From: Flavobacteriales bacterium | Lineage (GTDB): Bacteria; Bacteroidota; Bacteroidia; CAIKAF01 | Length of the DNA stretch: 43,597 nt | Assembly: GCA_025451295.1 (NCBI GenBank) | Contig: JANWKQ010000177.1 | Span: forward strand, 1-43,597 | Direction of reading: 5' to 3' | Part shown: piece by piece, positions 15,865 to 24,004 of the stretch | Position numbering within the stretch: the first letter of the stretch is position 1 | How the letters are laid out: each line of letters opens with the position of its first letter | Position numbers and translations under genes: made by a program | Notes under the pieces: generated by a model | The model's database searches: none | What the model saw: the letters and a program-made list of their open reading frames with translations, nothing else | Told to the model about the DNA's origin: nothing

Positions 15865-16189
15865 TCTCTTGTTACTTCTCCTTTGTTTTGTGGCCAAAGG
15901 ATACTCACAGAAAACCGTTACCACGGATATTCAGACAAAAATTTATTGCAGCCATTGTCAGCAATGCGAAACCTGTGGCATGAAGTTCGATCAGGAACTG
16001 TACAAACTAAAGGGCCTGAAAACTTTTACAATTACTGGAAATGTGATTAAGGTGAGCTATAATCCTAAAAAACTTTCGATTGAAAAAATCCGTGAATGTA
16101 TTGCCAGTTGTGGTTATGATGCAGATGATGTAAAGGCAACGGAAGAAGGTTTGAGTAAACTGGATGGTTGTTGCCGGAAAAATGAATAG
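15848..16189 (+). CDS. secreted heavy-metal-associated (HMA) domain protein
   Basis: 113 residues. A signal peptide (about 1-20) leads into an HMA ferredoxin-like fold with an expanded metal site: C34-S-H-C37-Q-Q-C40-E-T-C43, i.e. three overlapping CxxC steps. Further Cys at C84 and C88 and a C108-C109 pair near the end are extra candidate ligands. The classic fold pattern (TFTITGNVIKVSYNPKKLSIEKIRECI) is intact. It is probably a periplasmic metallochaperone handing a soft metal (Cu, Zn, Hg) on from the overlapping TonB receptor. The expanded Cys motif is unusual. Confidence 0.9.
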   Translation: MKIQISLLLLLLCFVAKGYSQKTVTTDIQTKIYCSHCQQCETCGMKFDQELYKLKGLKTFTITGNVIKVSYNPKKLSIEKIRECIASCGYDADDVKATEEGLSKLDGCCRKNE

Positions 16190-16227
16190 GAGGTTAACCA
16201 CACCTATCTGCGATTTTGGGGATTTAC

Positions 16228-16255
16228 GATTAATACAATTGAGTGTGTATTAATC
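16228..16255. repeat. perfect 10-bp inverted repeat
   Basis: GATTAATACA (16228-16237) and TGTATTAATC (16246-16255), 8-nt centre, between the HMA gene and the GIN-domain gene. There is no T tract, so it is either a weak terminator or an operator. Confidence 0.5.
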
Positions 16256-16308
16256 TTAAATAGGAAGGGTGGCATGGTTTTTGAATTTTTTTTATAAACT
16301 CAATTCAT

Positions 16309-16965
16309 ATGAAAAGCAAATACGCATTATTCATTTTATTCGCTTCCATGAGTGTTTTAACCTCGTGTAAAACCACTACAGGGAAGGGCGAAATCATAGA
16401 GGAGCCTCGCCATATTTCCAATTTTAATTCCATTGTTCTTCAATCGGCAGCAGATATTTATCTCTCCCAGGGACCCTGGTCTGTAAAAGTAAAAGGCTAT
16501 GAAAATCTGGTCCCGATTCTTACAACAGAGGTGATAAACAACCAACTCATCATCTCGAATGAAAATAATGATATCATTGATAATAATAATCTGGAGGTAT
16601 TTATTACCATGCCTGAGCTGGTAGCAATTGAGATAAAAGGCGCTGGCAACATAACCACCCTGGAACCAATGGCTTTAAATGATCTTACGATTGACCTTCG
16701 GGGCACCAGCAATATTAATCTGCATGGAACCGCTCAATCGATCCATTGCAATTTATATGGAACAGGTAACATCAGGGTTTGCGAAATGCCGGCAGAACAA
16801 GTGAGCACAATATTGAATGGAACTGGATCTATGTATGTTTTCGCCAATCAATCTTTACAGGCGATTATTAATGGAACAGGAAATGTTAACTATCGGGGAA
16901 ATCAAATTCTGAGCCAGCAAATAAACGGAGTTGGCTCGGTGACGAAGATCAGTAGTTGCAATTAA
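16309..16965 (+). CDS. GIN-domain (DUF2807) lipoprotein
   Basis: 218 residues. A lipobox (VLTSC20) marks an outer-envelope lipoprotein. The rest is the DUF2807 'head GIN' beta-helix, shown by regularly spaced G-(A/T/S)-G-(N/S)-I/V steps (KGAGNI, GTSNI, GTGNI, NGTGSM, NGTGNV, NGVGSV) after an initial FNSIVLQSAADIYLSQG. These proteins are common in Bacteroidota surface layers and have no known enzyme activity. It is 119 nt after the HMA gene and probably has its own promoter. Confidence 0.9.
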   Translation: MKSKYALFILFASMSVLTSCKTTTGKGEIIEEPRHISNFNSIVLQSAADIYLSQGPWSVKVKGYENLVPILTTEVINNQLIISNENNDIIDNNNLEVFITMPELVAIEIKGAGNITTLEPMALNDLTIDLRGTSNINLHGTAQSIHCNLYGTGNIRVCEMPAEQVSTILNGTGSMYVFANQSLQAIINGTGNVNYRGNQILSQQINGVGSVTKISSCN

Positions 16966-17006
16966 ACAGTTTTTTTCTTTACCTTGTATTTACATTACCA
17001 GATAAA

Positions 17007-17561
17007 ATGAAATGTTTCTGTTTTCTTCTATTTCTATGGCATGGATCTGTTGCAAATAGTCAGAGCCTTGATACGCAATATATCAAATACATCAAACGAA
17101 TCGAAAGCTTCAACATGGAGCGTTATACTTTCAATATAAGCAGTATTGAAAGTGGCAATGTTAAAGAAATAGATATCAAAAATGACCTGGGAGCTGTTTT
17201 ACGTTTTAAAGTTGATATAGGGGGAAATCTGAATGTCTATTATCTTGATCTGGCATTTATTCTGTATGAATTCCGTTCTGGTTGGATCAGAAAAATAACC
17301 ACGTTTGGGCCTGATGGGAAAATGGGAGGGCCTATAGATTTTAATGACCGGGCAAAAATCATCTTTATCATCAAAAAGCCAGTTGAGCTCAGATCAAAAT
17401 TGAAGATCATTGATGAAGCGGAAGGAAATATCGCCATGAATGATACTGATGAAGAGCTTGTTTTGCAAAGGAACTTTAATTCGAAAAACGAACTGATCAA
17501 AGAATACTATATTAGTTCGGATGACTATTGGGATATGCATCATCTGCAATTTCGGCCCTGA
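17007..17561 (+). CDS. secreted hypothetical protein
   Basis: 184 residues from the ATG (MKCFCFLLFLWHG...). A TTG further upstream would overlap the previous gene and gives no signal peptide. The signal peptide ends near VANSQ. The mature part is charged and beta-rich (IDIKNDLGAVLRFKVDIGGNLNVYYLDL...), without recognised motifs. It is 41 nt downstream of the GIN lipoprotein and possibly co-transcribed. The family is not recognised. Confidence 0.6.
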   Translation: MKCFCFLLFLWHGSVANSQSLDTQYIKYIKRIESFNMERYTFNISSIESGNVKEIDIKNDLGAVLRFKVDIGGNLNVYYLDLAFILYEFRSGWIRKITTFGPDGKMGGPIDFNDRAKIIFIIKKPVELRSKLKIIDEAEGNIAMNDTDEELVLQRNFNSKNELIKEYYISSDDYWDMHHLQFRP

Positions 17562-17658
17562 AAATCCATAACATATCCTAAATAGGTACAGGCATTGTTA
17601 GCTCACAACAAAAATTGATTAAATTTACTTAGCATGTATATGGTATAGTAAAACGATC

Positions 17659-19188
17659 ATGAAAAAAAATATCTATACTTTCATTATAAGCGCTTCTTTT
17701 GTCACCCTGGTGTTTCCACAAGCAGGTACCTTAGATCCATCCTTTGGTTCAGGTGGCATTGTTACAACCGCAGTTGGGAGTTCACATGATTATGGAAATT
17801 TTCTAACACTTCAGCCCGATCAAAAAATACTGGTAACCGGATATTCTGACAACGGAACCAACTATGATTTCTCCCTGGTGCGATATAATGCAGATGGTAG
17901 TCTGGATAATAGTTTTGGTGCCGGTGGAAAAGTGATCACTCCGCTTGGAAGCTATGATGATTGGGGTTATTCAGTCGCTGTTCAGACAGACGGAAAAATT
18001 TTGGTGGCCGGCGAAAACTATAGTGGAACAGACTATGATTTTGCCATTGTCAGATATGACAGCAATGGTAGTCTGGATAATAGTTTTGGTACCGGTGGTA
18101 TCTCCAATACGAGTTGGGGAAGTTCCGACGATTATGGCTATTCAGTAAAAGTACAAATAGATGGTAAAATTGTATTGGCTGGTTTTCTTCAGGATTCTGC
18201 CGGATATGATTTTGCTATAACCCGTTATAATAATGATGGAAGTATAGACACCAGCTTTGGGAACAACGGAAAGACAAGGACAACCATCGGAAGCGGAGAT
18301 GATCTTGGATGGGCATCAGCCATCCAGGCCAATGGAAAAATACTGGTGGCCGGTTATACCAGTAATTTATCTGATTTTGATTTTGCATTGGTTCGTTATA
18401 ATATCGACGGGAGTCTGGATAATACTTTTGGTAGCGGTGGAAAAGTTGTGACCGCTATTGGATCAGGAAACGATTATGGATACTCTGTAATGATACAACC
18501 AGATGGTAAGATCCTAGTTAGTGGAGATAGTGAAAACGGGTCGAATTATGACTTTGCGATGGTCCGGTACAACATAGACGGAAGTTTGGATAATACTTTT
18601 GGAACCTCAGGAAAAGTAGTTACTCCTGTTGGAGTTTCGGATGATAAGAGTTTCTCCGTTGCGATTCAAGGCGATGGAAAAATTCTTGCAGCAGGATTTA
18701 GTTCCAATACCCTTGATCATGATTTTGCCCTGGTTCGGTATAAAAGTGATGGAATCCCGGATACCAGTTTTGGATCAGGTGGCACCGTGATCACACCCAT
18801 TGGAAATGATGATGATGATGCCATATCTATGGCCCTTCAGGCAGATGGGAAAATTGTGGTAGGAGGAACTACAGATAACGGATCTGATATGGATTTTGCC
18901 GTTGTTCGATACAATAATGATCTGACAGGGGTTTACGAAAACAGCCTGAAAATCAATTTGAAATTTCATCCGAATCCAACCACCGGCTTGGTTTATATAT
19001 CTACCAGTGCTGAACTTAAAAATGCATGTTTTAAAGTCGTTGACCTTGCCGGAAAGGTATGTATCCAAAGAGAAAATGCTTGTGGAAATTCATTTGTGCT
19101 GGATATGACCGGTTGGAAAAATGGTATTTATTTTTTGGAAATAAGCGACCAACCGGGAAAAGCAAAAATTAAATTCGTAAAAAATTAG
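17659..19188 (+). CDS. delta-60 repeat protein with T9SS sorting domain
   Basis: 509 residues. A signal peptide is followed by seven roughly 57-residue delta-60 repeats, each with LDxSFGxGG, a GxxDDxGxSV step, a DGKILVAG strand and DFALVRYNxDGS. The set probably folds as a beta-propeller. The C-terminal ~85 residues (LKFHPNPTTGLVYI...WKNGIYFLEI...KIKFVKN) are a type A T9SS tail. It is therefore a secreted or surface-bound repeat protein with an unknown ligand. The next gene starts 32 nt later. Confidence 0.92.
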   Translation: MKKNIYTFIISASFVTLVFPQAGTLDPSFGSGGIVTTAVGSSHDYGNFLTLQPDQKILVTGYSDNGTNYDFSLVRYNADGSLDNSFGAGGKVITPLGSYDDWGYSVAVQTDGKILVAGENYSGTDYDFAIVRYDSNGSLDNSFGTGGISNTSWGSSDDYGYSVKVQIDGKIVLAGFLQDSAGYDFAITRYNNDGSIDTSFGNNGKTRTTIGSGDDLGWASAIQANGKILVAGYTSNLSDFDFALVRYNIDGSLDNTFGSGGKVVTAIGSGNDYGYSVMIQPDGKILVSGDSENGSNYDFAMVRYNIDGSLDNTFGTSGKVVTPVGVSDDKSFSVAIQGDGKILAAGFSSNTLDHDFALVRYKSDGIPDTSFGSGGTVITPIGNDDDDAISMALQADGKIVVGGTTDNGSDMDFAVVRYNNDLTGVYENSLKINLKFHPNPTTGLVYISTSAELKNACFKVVDLAGKVCIQRENACGNSFVLDMTGWKNGIYFLEISDQPGKAKIKFVKN

Positions 19189-19220
19189 CAACCTCAGGGG
19201 CATTTTATATATTTGGTTAT

Positions 19221-20519
19221 ATGAAAAAAGCCCAAGCCCTTCTGTTTGGTATATGTCTTCTATCAGGCATCCAGGCACAAACACCACAACTCCCCACCAA
19301 TGAGCATTGCAAGGTCTCAACAACCAACCAATCAAACGATCCGGTTTTAATTAAAGAACGCGAAGACCTGGAGGATTTTACACAGGTATTTTCTTCGAAA
19401 GCAATGCCCGGAGGTAATTGTTATGTGATCCCGGTAGTGTTTCATGTATATGGAACAACCCAGGGTGGTATGCCGGTGAATGATGCTATCATTATTGATG
19501 CACTCGACAAAGTAAATATGGATTTTCATGGTCAGAATCCGGATTTCGGAACGGTACACAATAGTTTTTTAGGGATCAGAGGTACAATGGCCGATGTAAT
19601 ATTTAAGCTTGCAGAAAAAGATCCGGGTGGAAATCCGACTACCGGAATTATTTATCATCCCATAGCCGCAGGTTTTGCAAACGGAAGTGGATATGATGCG
19701 GCCATTCAGGCAGACGCCTGGGATAATTACATGTACATGAACGTGTATGTGATGAATGATCTGTTCGATGATGCGGTTACCACCAATTCGGGTTACGCCT
19801 ATTATCCGAGCACCTCTATGTCGAATAACAATTTGGCCCGCGTCGTTTATAACGGAGCCTATTTAGGTATTAATTGCACCTGGGAGCCAGAATTTGCCTC
19901 CACACTTTCCCACGAATTTGGACATTGGTTAAATCTCATCCATACTTTTGATGGGGGTTGCGTTGCTCCGAATGATAATGTGGCCGATACACCACCTTGT
20001 GATTATCTGGGAGCACCCTATGCATGTCATCCATCAGCATCAGCAAATAGTCCTTTGAATTGTACAAGTAATTTGATCAATGCTGAAAACTATATGGATT
20101 ATTGCGGAGCAGGCGGATGTTATAAAATGTTCACAACAGGACAGACTGCCCGAATGTATGCTGCGTTGCAGGTTGCATCCCGTCAACCGCTTTGGCAACT
20201 CTCCAATCTAACTGCAACCGGCCTGAGCTATCTTTGCGGTATTGGATTTAATTCGCTGGCCGATGATCAAAAAATGCGGCTCTACCCAAATCCAGGAGAT
20301 GGAATATTTAGTATTGAGTGGAAAGACCAAACTCCTCTGAAAAAAGGAACGGTGGTAGAAGTGATGAATACAATAGGACAGGTAATTTTTTCCAAAATAA
20401 TAGGGGAAGATGGATCTGAAAAACTTCTGTTGGATATTTCAGAAAATCCTGGAGGAATTTATTTTGTAAATATCTATGATGAGGGAGGGAAACAAACATT
20501 AAAACTCATCAAAAAATGA
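19221..20519 (+). CDS. secreted M43 (pappalysin-type) zinc metalloprotease with T9SS tail
   Basis: 432 residues. A signal peptide (to about A19) and a pro-region precede the catalytic domain. The zinc motif is H231-E232-F-G-H235-W-L-N-L-I-H241, with Met-turn NYMDY (M292). The usual Gly of HExxHxxGxxH is Asn here, a variant I have seen in Bacteroidota M43 enzymes. Cys residues in the 240-300 region probably form disulfides. The last ~75 residues (MRLYPNPGDGIFSI...GGIYFVNIYDEGGKQTLKLIKK) are a type A T9SS sorting domain. It is an extracellular protease, likely for nutrient release or processing of secreted proteins. Confidence 0.92.
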   Translation: MKKAQALLFGICLLSGIQAQTPQLPTNEHCKVSTTNQSNDPVLIKEREDLEDFTQVFSSKAMPGGNCYVIPVVFHVYGTTQGGMPVNDAIIIDALDKVNMDFHGQNPDFGTVHNSFLGIRGTMADVIFKLAEKDPGGNPTTGIIYHPIAAGFANGSGYDAAIQADAWDNYMYMNVYVMNDLFDDAVTTNSGYAYYPSTSMSNNNLARVVYNGAYLGINCTWEPEFASTLSHEFGHWLNLIHTFDGGCVAPNDNVADTPPCDYLGAPYACHPSASANSPLNCTSNLINAENYMDYCGAGGCYKMFTTGQTARMYAALQVASRQPLWQLSNLTATGLSYLCGIGFNSLADDQKMRLYPNPGDGIFSIEWKDQTPLKKGTVVEVMNTIGQVIFSKIIGEDGSEKLLLDISENPGGIYFVNIYDEGGKQTLKLIKK

Positions 20520-20525
20520 TCGGCA

Positions 20526-20906
20526 ATGAATAAAATTTCTGATATAAAAACGACACCCGTTCGTGGTCAAAATGGTGCATCCTCTGCCATTATGATCGGA
20601 GTGGATATTTTGGATAAACCCTCTTTGGAGGCATTTTCTCTGGAAGTCTCCGGCACCTTTACTTCTCAAATGATGATAAGCCCTGAGGATACCAATAAAA
20701 TGCTCATTACAATTATTGGGGATTGCACCGCCCAGGAATTTAAGGATGCCTGGCTAAAGATTGTACATGCGGATCCTATCATAGAATATTTTATGAGTAA
20801 AATGGAAGTGGCCGATATTCTGCATGGAACTTCAGACGGGAAAATACTCGATCAGGTTTCTTTGTTGCAAGTTGGAAGTTCCACAAAACCGCCCCATGGA
20901 ATGTAA
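20526..20906 (+). CDS. hypothetical protein
   Basis: 126 residues, cytosolic, not recognised. It has an alternating hydrophobic pattern (AIMIGVDILDKPSLEAFSLEVSGTF; MLITIIGDCTAQEFKDAWLKIV) suggesting a compact alpha/beta fold. It starts 6 nt after the protease stop and overlaps the start of the DUF3667 gene by 11 nt, so it belongs to an operon. No catalytic motif is visible. Confidence 0.65.
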   Translation: MNKISDIKTTPVRGQNGASSAIMIGVDILDKPSLEAFSLEVSGTFTSQMMISPEDTNKMLITIIGDCTAQEFKDAWLKIVHADPIIEYFMSKMEVADILHGTSDGKILDQVSLLQVGSSTKPPHGM

Positions 20907-21642
20907 AAACTGCGCCTCCGTATTTGAGGGAAAATTCTGTCCGCAATGTGGACAAAAGGCCAAAACAAAACGCATCACTTTTACCCACCTTATCCACGAA
21001 ATTCCAGAGAGTATTTTTCAGGTGGAAACTGGGTTGCCATTCACCATCAAAGGCCTATTTACAAAGCCCGTAGGATTTCTTCGTGATTATTTTTTAGGTA
21101 AAAGGGTACAATACTATAAGCCATTAGGGTATGTAATTCTCCTTTCCACAATTTCATCCATTATCTCCTATTTCGTTAGTTTGTATCTGAGAATACATTA
21201 TCATCCTGTGAGGGTGGAAAAAAAACTGGAAGGGACTGCACTTTTAATGCACAAGTCGGCAGTGTTTTTTGCCCAATATAATAGCGTTTTTTATTTTCTC
21301 ATGATCCCCATCATTAGTCTGTGTTCTTTTCTCTTTTTTTATAAAAAATATAATTATTGGGAACATTTTATAACCAATACCTATCTCACTGCACAATTTA
21401 ATTTTTTAATCATTCTTGCCCAGATCTGGCGGTTATTTAATCATGGAAACGTAAGTTATACTCCTTTCCTTTTTATCTTTTTTACCTATCTCTATCTTGT
21501 TTATGACCCGCTTTATAAAAACCCATCCCGAAAAAAAGGACATCGGATTAAAATTGGTGCGTTAATGATTGTGATCGTATTTGTTTATATAACCGGAATG
21601 TCTCTGGCTGGAATGATGACACCATGGTGGGGAACAAATTAG
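20896..21642 (+). CDS. DUF3667 membrane protein with N-terminal zinc ribbon
   Basis: 248 residues from the ATG at 20896 (MECKNCASVFEGKFCPQCGQ...). The first 20 residues hold CxxC...CxxC, a zinc ribbon. DUF3667 signatures follow: ITFTHLIHEIPESIF, then GLPFTIKGLFTKPVGFLRDYFLGKR and YYKPLGYVILLS. About five membrane segments come after (residues about 75-100, 130-152, 165-185, 193-212, 222-245). The role is unknown; the family is common in Bacteroidota. It overlaps the previous gene by 11 nt. Confidence 0.85.
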   Translation: MECKNCASVFEGKFCPQCGQKAKTKRITFTHLIHEIPESIFQVETGLPFTIKGLFTKPVGFLRDYFLGKRVQYYKPLGYVILLSTISSIISYFVSLYLRIHYHPVRVEKKLEGTALLMHKSAVFFAQYNSVFYFLMIPIISLCSFLFFYKKYNYWEHFITNTYLTAQFNFLIILAQIWRLFNHGNVSYTPFLFIFFTYLYLVYDPLYKNPSRKKGHRIKIGALMIVIVFVYITGMSLAGMMTPWWGTN

Positions 21643-21723
21643 CCTGGCCCACTATTTTCATTTAGCGATTTTTAGCTTTTTTATCTCATACATAGGGATT
21701 AACTTGAGGTCTGTTTTGATAAG

Positions 21724-22197
21724 ATGCGTTGGGCCGTTATTTATATTATTTTCTGTTTTTCCTGTTTGCAAATTTCAGGGCAATCTCCTCAGATCATTGG
21801 ACATATTGATTCGATGGTAACAACAATCAATAAGAAAACTTCCGCAGCTCAAATTTATATAGACAGTACCAATCTCATTGGTCTTCCTGAAGTTAAAATT
21901 ACCGGCTACATTTATTCAGATACCTTAAAAAAGGTAGTGGCCAGATTTAGAAATTCTGATCGGATCAGAGAAGTTTATTTTGGACCTGGTGATTATTACG
22001 AAAATAAGGTCATTTATATAAAAGACTATGATGCCATTACAAATGCATTGTATGCAGAAGTATATGTCTGGGAAAGAAAGTTGGTAAAATCAATTATCAG
22101 CGATCCGGTGAATGTTGACGAAATAAGACATCCAGAAAGATTGATTGATCGGGCCAATTATGAGATAATGATCGATGTGAAACGAAATCGGAAATAG
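21724..22197 (+). CDS. secreted hypothetical protein
   Basis: 157 residues. The signal peptide ends near SGQ (residues 1-20). The mature protein is charged and beta-rich, with Tyr-rich segments (REVYFGPGDYYENKVIYIKDYDAI). No family recognised. The gene lies 81 nt after the DUF3667 gene in the same direction. Confidence 0.55.
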   Translation: MRWAVIYIIFCFSCLQISGQSPQIIGHIDSMVTTINKKTSAAQIYIDSTNLIGLPEVKITGYIYSDTLKKVVARFRNSDRIREVYFGPGDYYENKVIYIKDYDAITNALYAEVYVWERKLVKSIISDPVNVDEIRHPERLIDRANYEIMIDVKRNRK

Positions 22198-22249
22198 CCC
22201 TTGTATATTCTGTTAAAACGCATGGCAGAATTATTCTCGCAGAAGCATT

Positions 22250-22283
22250 TTTGACTGGGCTGTGCCAAAAAAATATATATTTG
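22250..22283 (+). promoter_or_regulatory. promoter of the YeiH-family gene
   Basis: TTTG/TTG (ending 22253), 22-nt spacer, TATATTTG (22276-22283), 37 nt before the ATG at 22321. Confidence 0.55.
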
Positions 22284-22320
22284 AGAGTTTTAATAACCTC
22301 CATCCGTACAGGATGTGACT

Positions 22321-23262
22321 ATGAAAGATTTTTTTAAGCAGCTTACCTTTTTACAGATCGTTTACATTATCCTTGCAGGCGTGGCCGCCAGTGGCCTGGT
22401 TTCGGCGCCCATTGCATTGGCAGGTGGATTGGTTTTTGCTTTGATCTTTGGAAATCCACTAAAAAAAATAAGCCAGCCTGTTTCAACTCATCTTCTAAGA
22501 TGGTCAATTGTTGGTCTCGGCTTTGGGATGAACATTCATGCAGTTGCAAAAGCCGGTCAGGAAGGATTTTTATTTGCTGCTGCCACCATTGCTGGTACAT
22601 TATTGATCGGCTTTTTACTTGGCAAACTTTTTAAAATAGACAAGAATACTTCTTTATTAATTTCTTCGGGTACTGCCATTTGCGGAGGAAGTGCCATTGC
22701 AGCAGTGGGGCCTGTGATCAACGCGGATTCTAAATCCATGTCAGTATCACTTGTAACTATCTTTATGTTGAATGCGGTGGCCCTTTTTATATTTCCGGAG
22801 TTGGGACATTTGTTGAATTTATCAGAACTACAATTTGGAACATGGTCCGCCATTTCGATTCATGATACCAGTTCAGTGGTAGGCGCTGCTTCAAAATATG
22901 GTGATGAGGCATTAAAAACAGCCACCACCATTAAACTTACACGAGCTCTCTGGATCATTCCATTAGCATTGGGATTATCTTTCATTAACAAAAATGGCAA
23001 GAAAAAAATCTCTGTCCCCTGGTTTATTTTATTTTTTATTTGTGCAACATTGATCACCACTTTTTTCCCCGAAGGAAAAGAGGTGTATGACGGGATTAAA
23101 ACAGTCGCTAAACATGGTTTGGTATTAACACTGTTCTTGATAGGTTCTTCTCTAACCCGCAATGATATTAAGGCGGTAGGATTTATGCCCATGCTCCAAG
23201 GGCTGATCTTATGGATCATTATTTCGTGCAGCAGCTTGCTGGCCGTAATGTATCTGGTATGA
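22321..23262 (+). CDS. YeiH/UPF0324 family putative sulfate exporter
   Basis: 313 residues from the ATG; a GTG two codons upstream is possible. About nine to ten membrane helices are visible. Family blocks include LAGGLVFALIFGNP, LRWSIVGLGFGMNI, SSGTAICGGSAIAAVGPVI and SIHDTSSVVGAA. YeiH-type proteins are inner-membrane transporters linked to sulfate/sulfite efflux, often next to LysR regulators; no regulator is adjacent here. It is monocistronic, with its own promoter. Confidence 0.92.
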   Translation: MKDFFKQLTFLQIVYIILAGVAASGLVSAPIALAGGLVFALIFGNPLKKISQPVSTHLLRWSIVGLGFGMNIHAVAKAGQEGFLFAAATIAGTLLIGFLLGKLFKIDKNTSLLISSGTAICGGSAIAAVGPVINADSKSMSVSLVTIFMLNAVALFIFPELGHLLNLSELQFGTWSAISIHDTSSVVGAASKYGDEALKTATTIKLTRALWIIPLALGLSFINKNGKKKISVPWFILFFICATLITTFFPEGKEVYDGIKTVAKHGLVLTLFLIGSSLTRNDIKAVGFMPMLQGLILWIIISCSSLLAVMYLV

Positions 23263-23345
23263 CGCCAGCAACAGTAGATGGCAGTAGAAATTTTTTCTCA
23301 ACTCACTATTTCCTGATTACAATTCACCAATTCAAAAAAACCCCT

Positions 23346-23353
23346 TAGTTTTG
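23346..23353 (+). promoter_or_regulatory. -7 element of the GNAT gene
   Basis: TAGTTTTG with its final G only 3 nt before the ATG at 23357, predicting a leaderless mRNA. No clear -33 TTG is present. Confidence 0.5.
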
Positions 23354-23356
23354 AGC

Positions 23357-23956
23357 ATGGATTTTACCTTTGACAAACATATCCTTCTTGAAAATGAAAG
23401 GGCTTTACTTGAGCCACTTTCCATGGATAAGTATGAACCCCTGCTCCCCGTAGCCATTGCTCACCAAGACCTGCTTCAATATTCGCCATCCCCTTTGCAT
23501 ACGCCTGAACTGTTTAAAGAATATATTGAAACCGCATTAAAAGAACGCAGAATAAAATTCAGATATGCTTTTTCTGTTTTCGACAAACAGGTTCAGAAAT
23601 ATGTTGGGAGCAGCAGCTTTGCAAATGTGTCGAATGTTGATAAACGCCTTGAAATTGGATGGACCTGGTATGGAAGAGAATTTCAACAAACAGGCCTTAA
23701 TCGGAGCTGTAAACTTCTCATGCTTAGCTATGCATTTGAAGAATTAGATTTTAAGCGTGTTGAATTTCGCATTGATGAAAGAAACCAACCCTCAAGAACA
23801 GCCGTCGAAAAAATTGGAGGGAAGCTGGAAGGAATTCTGCGCAGCCATATGCATATGCCCAATGGATTTAGAAGAAGCACCTGTTATTACAGTATTCTGG
23901 CAGAAGAATGGCCTGAAATAAAAAGCAGGGTTTTTGAACGACAATTGCCTAAGTAA
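23357..23956 (+). CDS. GNAT family N-acetyltransferase (RimJ/RimL-like)
   Basis: 199 residues from the ATG (MDFTFDKHILL...). The GNAT fold is seen in NERALLEPLSMDKYEPL, VGSSSFANVSNVDKRLEIGWTWYG (strand 4 and the acetyl-CoA site), LNRSCKLLMLSYAFEELDFKRVEFRID and NQPSRTAVEKIGGKLEGILRSHM (C-terminal acetyl-CoA binding helix). This layout is that of RimJ/RimL-type acetyltransferases acting on N-termini or small amines. The substrate is unknown. It is cytosolic. Confidence 0.9.
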   Translation: MDFTFDKHILLENERALLEPLSMDKYEPLLPVAIAHQDLLQYSPSPLHTPELFKEYIETALKERRIKFRYAFSVFDKQVQKYVGSSSFANVSNVDKRLEIGWTWYGREFQQTGLNRSCKLLMLSYAFEELDFKRVEFRIDERNQPSRTAVEKIGGKLEGILRSHMHMPNGFRRSTCYYSILAEEWPEIKSRVFERQLPK

Positions 23957-24004
23957 AGCAATCGGATTTAAAAATTTCTTCTTATCATTACTGAGAAATA
24001 ATCC

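Noticed and set aside
17659-19188. CRISPR-like direct repeats
   Set aside because: The regular repeats (~170 bp) are in-frame delta-60 protein repeats, not short palindromic repeats with spacers.
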